A program made the translations under genes and the position numbers. A stretch of DNA of 64,000 bases from positions 1 through 64,000 of the forward strand of contig CAJTOK010000011.1 in assembly GCA_910577825.1 (NCBI GenBank). The letters run 5' to 3'. This document shows positions 42,416 to 50,939 of this stretch, in pieces. How positions within the stretch are numbered: position 1 is the stretch's first letter; each line of letters opens with the position of its first letter. A model generated the notes under the pieces. The model did no database searches. It was not told where the DNA came from and saw only the letters and a list, made by a program, of their open reading frames with translations. The DNA comes from an uncultured Lachnospiraceae bacterium. GTDB lineage: Bacteria; Bacillota; Clostridia; Lachnospirales; Lachnospiraceae.

Positions 42416-43072
42416 ATGATAGAGATAAATAACCTGTCAAAGATTATAGATAAAAATATAATTTTAGATGATATTAATATGAAACTTGATTATGGTAAAA
42501 TATATGGGCTGGTTGGCAGGAACGGGTGCGGAAAAACCATGCTTATGCGCCATATACTTGGATTTGTATATAGCACAAAGGGCAGTATTATAATAGATGG
42601 CAAAGTTCTTGGAAAGGACATAGATATGCCGGAAAATGTTGGTGCTATTATAGAAAACCCGGGATTTATCCCAGAGTACCCGGGATTTAAAAACCTTAAA
42701 ATATTAGCTTCCATAAAAGGGAAGATAAAAAATGATGAGATAAGGGAAGCCATGGAATTAACAGGGTTAAACCCTGATGACAAAAAGCATGTAGGAAAAT
42801 ATTCACTGGGCATGAAGCAGCGGCTTGGGATTGCACAGGCGGTAATGGAGAACCTTGGTATTTTATTATTAGATGAACCTATGAACGGGCTTGATAATGG
42901 AGGGGTACAGGAGATACGGAAACTAATTCTTAAAAGGAAAGAGCTGGGGAATTTAATAGTAATTGCAAGCCATAATGAAGAAGATATACGTGTACTTTGT
43001 GATGAAATATTTTACTTTGATAAGGGAAAGATTATAAATACAAAACAGAATGTGCATGATAAAAAGGTGTAA
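42416..43072 (+). CDS. ABC transporter ATP-binding protein
   Basis: 218 residues. Walker A GRNGCGKTM, signature YSLGMKQRLG, Walker B ILLLDEPMNGLD, H-loop ASHNEED. Similar to BcrA/bacitracin-type ATPases that serve ABC-2 permeases in peptide export or immunity. With subunit 2 broken, the complex may be inactive or use subunit 1 alone. AAAGG precedes the ATG, nine bases after the permease. Confidence 0.85.
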   Translation: MIEINNLSKIIDKNIILDDINMKLDYGKIYGLVGRNGCGKTMLMRHILGFVYSTKGSIIIDGKVLGKDIDMPENVGAIIENPGFIPEYPGFKNLKILASIKGKIKNDEIREAMELTGLNPDDKKHVGKYSLGMKQRLGIAQAVMENLGILLLDEPMNGLDNGGVQEIRKLILKRKELGNLIVIASHNEEDIRVLCDEIFYFDKGKIINTKQNVHDKKV

Positions 43073-43092
43073 ATGGGTTTATGCCTTTTTTT
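43061..43092 (+). terminator. Terminator of the ABC gene cluster
   Basis: AAAGG-GTAAA pairs with TTTAT-CCTTT around 43062-43087, followed by a T7 run. Confidence 0.6.
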
Positions 43093-43106
43093 AAGTCTTA
43101 CACAGT

Positions 43107-43135
43107 TTGACTTGTAACACCAAATAATGTATACT
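43107..43135 (+). promoter_or_regulatory. Promoter of gpmI
   Basis: TTGACT (43107-43112), 17 bases, TATACT (43130-43135). Confidence 0.7.
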
Positions 43136-43185
43136 TTTTATCTAAAGGGAACAGTTAATTAAGTATATATAGAAAGGATATTGTT

Positions 43186-44730
43186 ATGAGTAAAAAACCA
43201 GTTGTTTTAATGGTACTTGACGGATATGGACTGAATGACAGGACAGAGGGGAATGCTATTGCACAGGCAGATACACCTGTTATGGACAAGCTTATGGCGG
43301 AATGCCCGTTCCAGAAGGGCAATGCAAGCGGGCTTGCTGTAGGGCTTCCTGACGGCCAGATGGGCAATTCGGAAGTGGGGCATATGAATATTGGCGCAGG
43401 CCGCATTATTTACCAGGAGCTTACACGTATTACAAAAGCTATTGAAGAGGGTACATTCTTTGAGAATAAGGCACTTCTTTCTGCAATAGATAATGTTAAA
43501 AAGAATAATTCAGACCTGCATTTGTACGGGCTTTTATCAGATGGCGGCGTGCACAGCCATAATACACATCTTTACGGGCTTTTAGAGCTTGCGAAGAGAA
43601 ATGGTGTAGAGAATGTATTTATACACACATTCCTTGACGGGCGTGACACACCTCCTGCATCAGGCAAGGGCTTTATTGAAGAGCTCCAGGCTAAAATTGA
43701 TGAGATTGGCACAGGTAAGATTGCAAGTGTACATGGGCGTTATTATGCAATGGACAGGGATAATAACTGGGACCGTGTTGAAAAGGCATATAATGCACTT
43801 GTAAAGGGAGAGGGCATCATGGCTTCTGATGCTGCGCAGGCAGTTGCAGATTCTTATGCGGAAGGCATTAATGATGAATTTGTTGTTCCTACAGTTATTA
43901 CTGAAGATGGAAAGGCAGTTGCCACAATTAAGCCAGATGATTCCATTATATTCTTTAACTTCCGTCCTGACAGGGCAAGGGAGATTACACGTACATTCTG
44001 CAATGAAAGTTTTGATAAGTTTGAACGTGCTAACGGTTTTATGCCGCTTACGTATATATGTTTTACAGATTATGATGAAACAATAGGCAATAAGCAGGTT
44101 GCATTTGAGAAAGAAAGCATTACAAATACTTTTGGTGAATTTCTTGCTGCTAATGGCAAGACACAGCTGCGCCTTGCTGAAACTGAGAAGTATGCACATG
44201 TAACATTTTTCTTTAATGGCGGCATAGAAGAACCTAATAAAGACGAGGAGCGTTCCCTTGTTAAATCACCAGATGTAGCAACTTATGACTTAAAGCCTGA
44301 AATGAGTGCGCCTGAGGTTGGCAAAAGGCTTGATGCTGCGATAACATCAGGCAAATATGACGTTATTGTCATTAACTTTGCAAATCCTGACATGGTAGGG
44401 CATACAGGTGTAATATCTGCTGCAATAAAGGCTGTTGAGCGTATTGACCAGTGTGTGGGCTCTGCTGTTGAAGCAATAAAGAAAGTGGATGGTGTACTGT
44501 TTATCTGTGCAGACCACGGCAATGCAGAACAGATGATTGATTATGAAACAGGTATCCCGTTTACAGCACATACAACTAACCCTGTGCCATTTATCCTTGT
44601 AAATTATGATGAAAATTATACACTCCGTGAAGGCGGCTGCCTTGCTGATATAGCACCAACGCTTATTGAGATTATGGGGCTTAAACAGCCAGAGGAAATG
44701 ACAGGCAAATCACTTCTTATAAGAAAGTAG
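43186..44730 (+). CDS. gpmI: 2,3-bisphosphoglycerate-independent phosphoglycerate mutase
   Basis: 514 residues, standard iPGM length. Interconverts 3- and 2-phosphoglycerate in glycolysis using two Mn2+. VVLMVLDGYGLNDR binds metal, MGNSEVGHMNIGAGR contains the phosphoserine nucleophile, HTFLDGRDTPPASG and FFNFRPDRAREITR form the substrate site, and ADHGNAEQMID binds metal. AGAAAGG before the ATG; own promoter. Confidence 0.96.
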   Translation: MSKKPVVLMVLDGYGLNDRTEGNAIAQADTPVMDKLMAECPFQKGNASGLAVGLPDGQMGNSEVGHMNIGAGRIIYQELTRITKAIEEGTFFENKALLSAIDNVKKNNSDLHLYGLLSDGGVHSHNTHLYGLLELAKRNGVENVFIHTFLDGRDTPPASGKGFIEELQAKIDEIGTGKIASVHGRYYAMDRDNNWDRVEKAYNALVKGEGIMASDAAQAVADSYAEGINDEFVVPTVITEDGKAVATIKPDDSIIFFNFRPDRAREITRTFCNESFDKFERANGFMPLTYICFTDYDETIGNKQVAFEKESITNTFGEFLAANGKTQLRLAETEKYAHVTFFFNGGIEEPNKDEERSLVKSPDVATYDLKPEMSAPEVGKRLDAAITSGKYDVIVINFANPDMVGHTGVISAAIKAVERIDQCVGSAVEAIKKVDGVLFICADHGNAEQMIDYETGIPFTAHTTNPVPFILVNYDENYTLREGGCLADIAPTLIEIMGLKQPEEMTGKSLLIRK

Positions 44731-44745
44731 TTACGGGGTATACAG

Positions 44746-45417
44746 ATGCCAGAGTTTTGGGATTTAATTAAAACACTTTTTGCTGTTAGCAGGCTGCATG
44801 GCTGTACAAGTGAAGAAGTTAATGCTTTAAAGCAGAGGTTTGGCCAGATACCGCAGGCAGTGGAAGAGTTTTACCTTACTGCAGGACGTACAAAAGAGTT
44901 CCAGGATGGCCAGGATAAATTTATCCTGCCAGAACATTATAAAAATTACAGCTGGCTGGAACAAGTTGATGGCTTAGTCCTTCTTGAAGAAAACCAGGGG
45001 TGCTGTGAGGCATATATAAAGAAAGAGGATTTGGCACTGCCTGACCCTCCTGTGTATGTTTCATGGGAAGACGGGGAAGCAGCATTATGTGCAGCATCAG
45101 CAAGCGGGTTTCTAATGGCAGCACTTGCATATGAAGCGGCGTTTACATTTGAATATGCCCCTGAAGATTTTTATTATGTAGACGGGGAAGATATAGAAGA
45201 ATTTAAATCAAGGCTTAAACAGTACCCGTTTAAAATGCAGAGATGGCTGTGTGATACAGAAATTACATTTTACAGCAATGACCCCTGTAACCTTGTGGCT
45301 GCCCTTTATTCAGAAAGCATAGAAGATGACGGGCTGCAGCTGGTTTATGGTGCTGTAACTAAAGAAGCTTACATTAAGCTGGAGAGGGCACTTGAAGGTG
45401 TCTGTGGATCATTCTGA
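44746..45417 (+). CDS. SUKH/SMI1-like hypothetical protein
   Basis: 223 residues. FGQIPQAVEEFYLTAGRT and LVLLEENQGCCEAYI resemble SMI1/KNR4-type proteins; the remainder is acidic and without motifs. It follows gpmI by 15 bases. Immunity function is possible from the fold but has no context here. Confidence 0.55.
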   Translation: MPEFWDLIKTLFAVSRLHGCTSEEVNALKQRFGQIPQAVEEFYLTAGRTKEFQDGQDKFILPEHYKNYSWLEQVDGLVLLEENQGCCEAYIKKEDLALPDPPVYVSWEDGEAALCAASASGFLMAALAYEAAFTFEYAPEDFYYVDGEDIEEFKSRLKQYPFKMQRWLCDTEITFYSNDPCNLVAALYSESIEDDGLQLVYGAVTKEAYIKLERALEGVCGSF

Positions 45418-45440
45418 TATTTTATGGCATATAATTTAAA

Positions 45441-45466
45441 AAGCCCTGGCAGGACTGCCAGGGCTT
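45441..45466. terminator. Bidirectional terminator
   Basis: AAGCCCTGGCA (45441-45451) and TGCCAGGGCTT (45456-45466) with loop GGAC, between converging genes. Confidence 0.8.
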
Positions 45467-45475
45467 CTGGCTGTA

Positions 45476-46837
45476 TTATCCTGCAATCTGGATAATTTTT
45501 TCCATATCTGCAATCAGTTTTCTGGAATAATCTTTAGCTTCAGCATAAATCTGTCCTGCTGTATAGTAATCGCCGTTTTCTATTGAGTTTATAACTTTAG
45601 CCCCGTACCCATGGAACTTCTTATGTTTTGTGCCAAGTTCAATCCATATTGGCAGTACGCCTGGTATCTTTGGCACAAGTGCATTGTAAAAATGCCCGAA
45701 ACCACATTTGCATGGGTCAAGCTGTAATGGCAGGACTGACTGTTCCCTTATCATCTTTTCAAGATTGTTAAGCCATGTGTTATGTGCTGTAATGGCATTA
45801 TCCATATATTTTATAAATTCACTGTTTTCCATATGGTAAAATGCGTCATCAGACATAGTACCCATCTGCTTTACTGTTTCATCAAGTGTTTTTTCTATAT
45901 CTGCTACAGGCTCTGCTGATTTTTTAAGTTCATGTTCCACTTCACGCATAAAACCTGTACTGTCCATAAGCTGGTTTTCCATTTCTGCCATTGTACTGGT
46001 TATTTCCTCACTTACAGCAGCAATGGAACTGACAGCTTCGTTAATTTCAGAAATATGTTTTTTATTGTCATTATTCAGTTCCCATACCTGCCCAATCCTG
46101 TCTGTTACATTATTAAGGGCATCAATGGTTTCACTGGTACTTTCCTTGCTTTTATGTGAGGCATTTTTGATTTCTTCAATAAAACTTTCAATAGTACCTG
46201 TAAGCTTTTGTGTTTCTTCCGCAAGGCTGCGGATTTCAGTGGCTACAACAGCAAAGCCTTTTCCTGCCTCCCCTGCTTTTGCCGCCTCTATAGAAGCATT
46301 TAAAGCCAGCAGGTTTGTCTGTAAAGATATGGTATCAATTCCTGCAATAAGCCCCGCCATATGGTTAATAATTTCTATAAGCTGCTCCATATCATTTTGC
46401 ATTTCTTTAGAATCTTCGATAGTCTGGCCGGCAAGGTTCTTTATTATTGTAAGTTCTTCCTGGCTCTGGCCTGTTTTTTTATGTACTTCTTCAGTTTTAG
46501 AAGAAATTTCAATAATTGTATTAGTTAATTCTTCATGCCTGCTGTTTGTATGGCCGGGCAAGCTTGAACCGCTTGATGAGCCAAAAATAATTTCTGCTGC
46601 TTTTGAAACTTTATTGCAGATATTATTAATTTTCATAGTCTGGTGGTGCATTATTAAATCAAGTGAACTTATCTGCATAACTGCCTTAATATTCTTTTCA
46701 AAAACCTCCGCAAACTGTTTCCTGCCGTCAGACAGCCGGTGGTAAATACCATTAAGCGCAGGTACTTTTGTATAATCAGTTTCTTTTAGTTCTGAAATTT
46801 CTTTTAACAATATGTTTCTTTTGCTTCTTAACCGCAT
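45476..46837 (-). CDS. Soluble chemoreceptor with CZB zinc-binding domain
   Basis: 453 residues without membrane helices. The central methyl-accepting signalling domain has the hairpin tip DTISLQTNLLALNASIEAAKAGEAGKGFAVVATEIRSLAEET (tip residues near EAARAGE). The C-terminal CZB domain follows: HNTWLNNLEKMI, CKCGFGHFYN, HKKFHGYGAKV, giving the His/Cys zinc ligands. CZB receptors sense zinc or hypochlorous acid in the cytosol. No flagellar or che genes are in the window. Confidence 0.88.
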   Translation of the reverse strand: MRLRSKRNILLKEISELKETDYTKVPALNGIYHRLSDGRKQFAEVFEKNIKAVMQISSLDLIMHHQTMKINNICNKVSKAAEIIFGSSSGSSLPGHTNSRHEELTNTIIEISSKTEEVHKKTGQSQEELTIIKNLAGQTIEDSKEMQNDMEQLIEIINHMAGLIAGIDTISLQTNLLALNASIEAAKAGEAGKGFAVVATEIRSLAEETQKLTGTIESFIEEIKNASHKSKESTSETIDALNNVTDRIGQVWELNNDNKKHISEINEAVSSIAAVSEEITSTMAEMENQLMDSTGFMREVEHELKKSAEPVADIEKTLDETVKQMGTMSDDAFYHMENSEFIKYMDNAITAHNTWLNNLEKMIREQSVLPLQLDPCKCGFGHFYNALVPKIPGVLPIWIELGTKHKKFHGYGAKVINSIENGDYYTAGQIYAEAKDYSRKLIADMEKIIQIAG

Positions 46838-47034
46838 ACTTTACCTCCAGATTTAACAGGCAGCATAACCACCAATATGTTTTATTGCAATAATAAACGA
46901 TATTTCCCGTTTTTGCAACATTTTTATACATAAATTACATGTACATTTAATAAATATATTATATATTTTTTTATACTATAATTAAATCTGAAATGTTTTC
47001 CAGTAAAACTATGGGGTTTGCAGGCTTTTATCTA

Positions 47035-47343
47035 CTATATTCCTAACTGTTCTGTTATTTCTTTTAATTTGTTCCAGTCGGATATATATTTTTCAAGTAT
47101 TTTAGTGCCTTCTTTTGTTATCTGGTAATATTTTCTTTTAGGCCCGTTAGATTCCTCACCAAAATATGAAACTGCAGCGCCTTCTTTTTTTAACCTTCTT
47201 AGAATTGCATAAAATGTACTATCATTAACTTCAGGGAATATAACTTTCATTTCCCTCATTAAATTGTATCCATAATAATTTTTCTGGGATAATTTGTGTA
47301 ATAAACACATTTCCAGAACACCTTTTTTAATTTGTGCATCCAT
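47035..47343 (-). CDS. PadR-family transcriptional regulator
   Basis: 102 residues. Winged helix: KKGVLEMCLLHKLSQKNYYGYNLMREM, FPEVNDSTFYAILRRLKKEGAAVSYF, GPKRKYYQITKEG. It overlaps the upstream HAAS-domain gene by 17 bases, so the two are co-expressed and coupled. It likely represses its own operon via the palindrome at 48160-48176. Confidence 0.9.
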   Translation of the reverse strand: MDAQIKKGVLEMCLLHKLSQKNYYGYNLMREMKVIFPEVNDSTFYAILRRLKKEGAAVSYFGEESNGPKRKYYQITKEGTKILEKYISDWNKLKEITEQLGI

Positions 47344-48130
47344 TTTGTCTGCCCCTTTCTTTTATAGCTATATACAGCCAGTAAATAAACAGGACAGGAA
47401 TACAGGACAGGTAAGGAGTGAAAATAAATTCCATATTGTCTGTTGTTTCTAAATTTTTTAGAAATGCTGCATATAATAACAGGCTGTTTATTATTGATAT
47501 ACTTTGTATAACAGTAAAGAACATATAAATACTGCCATCAAGCATTTTCTTTAAAAATAATATTGCTGATATAAATAAAACAGCTAAAGCAGAATAAATT
47601 ATAACAGTTATAATCCTGCCCAGGGATGCAGCAGGTTCTTTGCCTGCAATGCCTGGCACTATAATGTATGAAAGCAGCTGTAATAAAATAAATAATATAA
47701 ATATAAAGGACTGGCTTTTAATAAATGTATTTTTCTTCTGTCTGGTAATTTCAAGGACATCCAGCAAACAGTTATTGCCAGCAAGAAACCAGATAATAAC
47801 AGAACTGCATGCCACAAGTATATAGGAAGCAGTATCTGGCGGAAGAAAGGCAAAGGACAGGAAAGCCGCCAGTGTACACGCTGCCAGTAAAAGTTTTTTA
47901 ATTATTACAAGCATATTTCTTCTAATGCTTCCATTGCCTGTTTCTTTAAGAAGTTCCTTTGCAAATGCTGCAGGGCTTCCATATTCTTTAATTATCTCTG
48001 TGTCTGGCCTGCCTTCATTATGTGCAGATTCAAAATGTGTGTTTAATTCTTCAAGTGTATCCTGGATTTCTGAAGAAGTAAAGTGGAACAGCATTGCATT
48101 CTTGATATTAAGCAGATATTTTTCTTTCAT
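47327..48130 (-). CDS. HAAS (DUF1700-like) membrane protein
   Basis: 267 residues. The N-terminal helical HAAS signalling domain (EIQDTLEELNTHFESAHNEGRPDTEIIKEYGSPAAFAKELLKE) is followed by about six membrane helices from residue ~75. Such proteins are regularly encoded with a PadR regulator, usually downstream of it; here the membrane gene comes first. The family is proposed to link membrane state to PadR activity. Confidence 0.8.
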   Translation of the reverse strand: MKEKYLLNIKNAMLFHFTSSEIQDTLEELNTHFESAHNEGRPDTEIIKEYGSPAAFAKELLKETGNGSIRRNMLVIIKKLLLAACTLAAFLSFAFLPPDTASYILVACSSVIIWFLAGNNCLLDVLEITRQKKNTFIKSQSFIFILFILLQLLSYIIVPGIAGKEPAASLGRIITVIIYSALAVLFISAILFLKKMLDGSIYMFFTVIQSISIINSLLLYAAFLKNLETTDNMEFIFTPYLSCIPVLFIYWLYIAIKERGRQNGCTN

Positions 48131-48159
48131 AAGATTACCCCCTTCTATAAGCTATGTTT

Positions 48160-48202
48160 ATAAGTTATATACTTATTATAACAACTATTATTCAAAAGTC
48201 AA
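48160..48202 (-). promoter_or_regulatory. Promoter and operator of HAAS-PadR operon
   Basis: On the minus strand: TTGACT (48202-48197), 16 bases, TATAAT (48180-48175). A perfect 17-base palindrome ATAAGTTATATACTTAT occupies 48160-48176, abutting the -10 box. It is a good candidate operator for the PadR protein. Confidence 0.65.
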
Positions 48203-48234
48203 TAGTTTTAAACAATAGATATATAATTTGCCAT

Positions 48235-48268
48235 AAAAAATACAGCCAGGTATATTTTGCCTGGCTGC
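48235..48268 (-). terminator. Terminator of glnN
   Basis: CAGCCAGG (48243-48250) pairs with CCTGGCTG (48260-48267); on the minus strand it is followed by a T6 run (48240-48235). Confidence 0.75.
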
Positions 48269-48309
48269 ATATAAATTTTAATATTATAAAATAAGCTGTT
48301 AAAAAGGTT

Positions 48310-50418
48310 TTATACTTCAAATAATAAATCCCCATATGTTGGAACTGGCCAGTATTCCTGGTCTACTATCATTTCAAGTTCATCAATAGGGGCACGCAGT
48401 TCTGACATTGCAGCAAATACAACATCTTTAAAGAATGTTGCCTGTTCCTGCCCTTCTTCTTTGGATGCTGCTTCTGCTGTTACTTTTTTAAGTTCTGCAA
48501 GTGCTTTCTGTGCCTTTGCAAGAAGGGAAGAGCATTTGCCAAGAAGTTCTTTCTGCACGGACACGTCAGCTTCTGCACATGCAGACTGTACACTGTTTAC
48601 TGAATCTGCAAGGCTTGTTACATAACTTATAATTGCTGGTATATACTGCTTGCCAGCCATGTCAATCATTGTCTTGGCTTCAATATTTATTGTTTTGGAG
48701 TAAGTCTCGTAATTAATTTCTGCACGTGATTCAAGCTCAACCCTGTTAAGGACGCTCTGCCTTTCAAAAAGTTTTACAGTTTTATCAGATACAAGGTATG
48801 GTATTGCCTCAACCATTGACTTAACATTTGGAAGCCCGCGCCTTTCTGCTTCGGAAATCCAGTTATCTGAATAACCGTCACCATTAAATATTATTTTCTG
48901 GTGCTTAGTAACATTCTTTTTAATAAGTTCTTTAACTGCACTTTCAAAATCATCTGCATTTTCAAGTTCATCTGCAAATTCCTGTAAAGCATCTGCAACT
49001 ATTGCATTTAATATAAAGTTAGGGCCTGCGATGGACATTGAAGAACCTAACATCCTAAATTCAAATTTATTGCCTGTAAATGCAAATGGTGATGTACGGT
49101 TCCTGTCTGTTGCGTCTTTTTTAATTACAGGAAGCACATGTACGCCTGTATCTAGCTTTTCGCCCTGTATAGAAGATGAAACATCACCTTTTACAATCTG
49201 TTCAATAATATCTTCCAGCTGTTCCCCAAGGAAGATAGATATAATGGCAGGAGGTGCTTCATTAGCGCCAAGCCTGTGGTCATTGCCAGGGTTAGAAGCA
49301 GAAAGGCGCAGGATTTCCGCATTTTCGTCTACTGCTTTTATAACTGCTGTAAGGAAAAGCAGGAATAAATTGTTTTCATGTGGTTTTTTGCCAGGGTCAA
49401 GAAGGTTAATGCCTGTATCTGTTACAATAGACCAGTTATTATGCTTTCCTGAACCGTTTACGCCGGCAAATGGTTTTTCATGCAGAAGGCATTCCAGGTT
49501 ATGCCTCTTGGCAACTTTCTTCATAACTTCCATAACAAGCTGGTTGTGGTCTGTGGAAATATTGGCTGTAGCATATATAGGTGCCATTTCATGCTGTGCT
49601 GGTGCAACTTCATTGTGCTGTGTCTTAGAAAGGACGCCAAGCTTCCAGAGCTCAATATTTAAGTCTTTCATAAAAGAAGCAATGCGTTCTTTAATTGCGC
49701 CAAAGTAATGGTCGTCTAATTCCTGTCCCTTTGGTGCAGGCGCGCCGAAAAGTGTACGTCCTGTAAATATTAAGTCCCTGCGCTGTAAATACTTATCCCT
49801 GTCTACAAGGAAATATTCCTGTTCAGGACCTACAGAACAGGAAACCTTCTTTACATCATCATAGCCAAAAAGTTTAAGTATACGCACAGCCTGTTTGCTG
49901 ATTGCCTCCATTGAACGCAGCAAAGGCGTTTTCTTGTCGAGTGCTTCACCTGTGTAAGAACAGAAAGCTGTAGGTATGCAGAGGGTAACGCCGGCAGCAT
50001 CTTCACGTAAAAATGCTGGTGAGGTACAGTCCCATGCTGTATAGCCCCTTGCTTCAAATGTGGCACGCAGCCCGCCTGAAGGGAATGAAGAAGCATCAGG
50101 CTCGCCTTTTATAAGTTCCTTGCCTGAAAATTCAAGTACAGGCCTGCTGTCAGTTGCAGGGCTTAAAAATGAGTCGTGCTTTTCCGCAGTAACACCTGTT
50201 AATGGGTGGAACCAGTGTGTATAATGTGTTGCACCATGTTCAAGAGCCCATTCCTTCATTGCATGTGCTACAACGTTAGCTATGTCAATATCAAGGTCTG
50301 CACCGCTTTCAAGTGTTTTTTTCCATGATTTATATACGTCTTTAGGAAGTTTTTCCCTCATCACATCATCATTAAAGACGTCTTTCCCAAAAACCTGTTC
50401 TATAACATTTTCTCCCAT
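48310..50418 (-). CDS. glnN: Glutamine synthetase type III
   Basis: About 702 residues, the size of GSIII (GSI is ~450). ATP-dependent ligation of ammonia to glutamate. THWFHPLTGVTAEKHDSF, GPEQEYFLVD, HNEVAPAQHEMAPIY, GVNGSGKHNNWS and NRTSPFAFTGNKFEFRM are GSIII signatures. Two start codons exist, 50430 and 50418; I favour 50418 because AAAGG directly abuts the first ATG. The 5' leader carries a terminator-like hairpin (50495-50526), suggesting nitrogen-dependent attenuation. Confidence 0.93.
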   Translation of the reverse strand: MGENVIEQVFGKDVFNDDVMREKLPKDVYKSWKKTLESGADLDIDIANVVAHAMKEWALEHGATHYTHWFHPLTGVTAEKHDSFLSPATDSRPVLEFSGKELIKGEPDASSFPSGGLRATFEARGYTAWDCTSPAFLREDAAGVTLCIPTAFCSYTGEALDKKTPLLRSMEAISKQAVRILKLFGYDDVKKVSCSVGPEQEYFLVDRDKYLQRRDLIFTGRTLFGAPAPKGQELDDHYFGAIKERIASFMKDLNIELWKLGVLSKTQHNEVAPAQHEMAPIYATANISTDHNQLVMEVMKKVAKRHNLECLLHEKPFAGVNGSGKHNNWSIVTDTGINLLDPGKKPHENNLFLLFLTAVIKAVDENAEILRLSASNPGNDHRLGANEAPPAIISIFLGEQLEDIIEQIVKGDVSSSIQGEKLDTGVHVLPVIKKDATDRNRTSPFAFTGNKFEFRMLGSSMSIAGPNFILNAIVADALQEFADELENADDFESAVKELIKKNVTKHQKIIFNGDGYSDNWISEAERRGLPNVKSMVEAIPYLVSDKTVKLFERQSVLNRVELESRAEINYETYSKTINIEAKTMIDMAGKQYIPAIISYVTSLADSVNSVQSACAEADVSVQKELLGKCSSLLAKAQKALAELKKVTAEAASKEEGQEQATFFKDVVFAAMSELRAPIDELEMIVDQEYWPVPTYGDLLFEV

Positions 50419-50494
50419 GTTATGTACCATCCTTTCATAATTAATAATATTAACCTGGCTGTCAAATTATAATATAAGTTATATGTACGGTAAA

Positions 50495-50526
50495 GAAAAA
50501 AGCGTACTCAAAAAGATTGAGAACGC
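50495..50526 (-). promoter_or_regulatory. Transcription attenuator in the glnN leader
   Basis: On the minus strand, GCGT-CTCAA pairs with TTGAG-ACGC (50526-50502, one T-T mismatch) and is followed by TTTTTT (50501-50495). This is a complete intrinsic terminator about 75-80 bases ahead of glnN, preceded by AGGACAATGG. Antitermination (for example by an ANTAR protein, as at other nitrogen genes) is the likely control; no such protein is in the window. Confidence 0.6.
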
Positions 50527-50679
50527 CATTGTCCTGTGCACATATTAACTAACTGCAATAGAATATATCATAATTAAGGGTGTTTGGCAAGTCTTTTTTT
50601 TATTTTTGTTCTACGGCACAATGTCATTTAGTTAAAGTTTTAGTGTAAAGTGTTTTTAAAAATTTTCAGAATGTAAACT

Positions 50680-50826
50680 GGCTGGCAAGTTCCAAAGTGC
50701 TTCCAATGAACAAGCTGTACAGAGCTGCTGGTGCTTAAGCCCTGTATTTCAGGGCTTTACGCAGCCATTGCGTGCGGCGTCCAAGCGCAAGCGGGCTGTT
50801 CATGGAACACTTTGGAAGTGCCAGCC
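50680..50826. ncRNA. Structured 147-base element: candidate ncRNA or palindromic repeat
   Basis: Long imperfect inverted arms: GGCTGGCAAGTTCCAAAGTG (50680-50699) and continuing to GAACA (50709-50713) pair with TGTTC...CACTTTGGAAGTGCCAGCC (50798-50826). Inside are smaller hairpins, including AGCCCTG/CAGGGCT (about 50738-50756) and GC-rich loops with GCGTGCGGCG. It lies in the 509-base gap (50431-50939) between divergent glnN and the AI-2E gene. It could be a regulatory RNA or a MITE-like insertion; no family is recognised. Confidence 0.5.
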
Positions 50827-50939
50827 CCTTTAGCAAAAGGAATTTTTATGTTGCAAAATACCTGAAAAAAAAGTATAGTAATAAATAGTAGATAAAAATA
50901 ACAGCAGGCAATACATCTGCCTGCGGAAAAGGGGTAACT

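Noticed and set aside
49031..49708. 225-residue plus-strand frame
   Set aside because: Antisense shadow of glnN.
50490..50600. Glutamine riboswitch ahead of glnN
   Set aside because: The hairpin is a plain intrinsic terminator; I cannot find the conserved glutamine-aptamer core, which is mainly cyanobacterial.
50680..50826. 6S RNA
   Set aside because: The element is shorter than typical Firmicute 6S RNA and I cannot identify the large central bubble with confidence.
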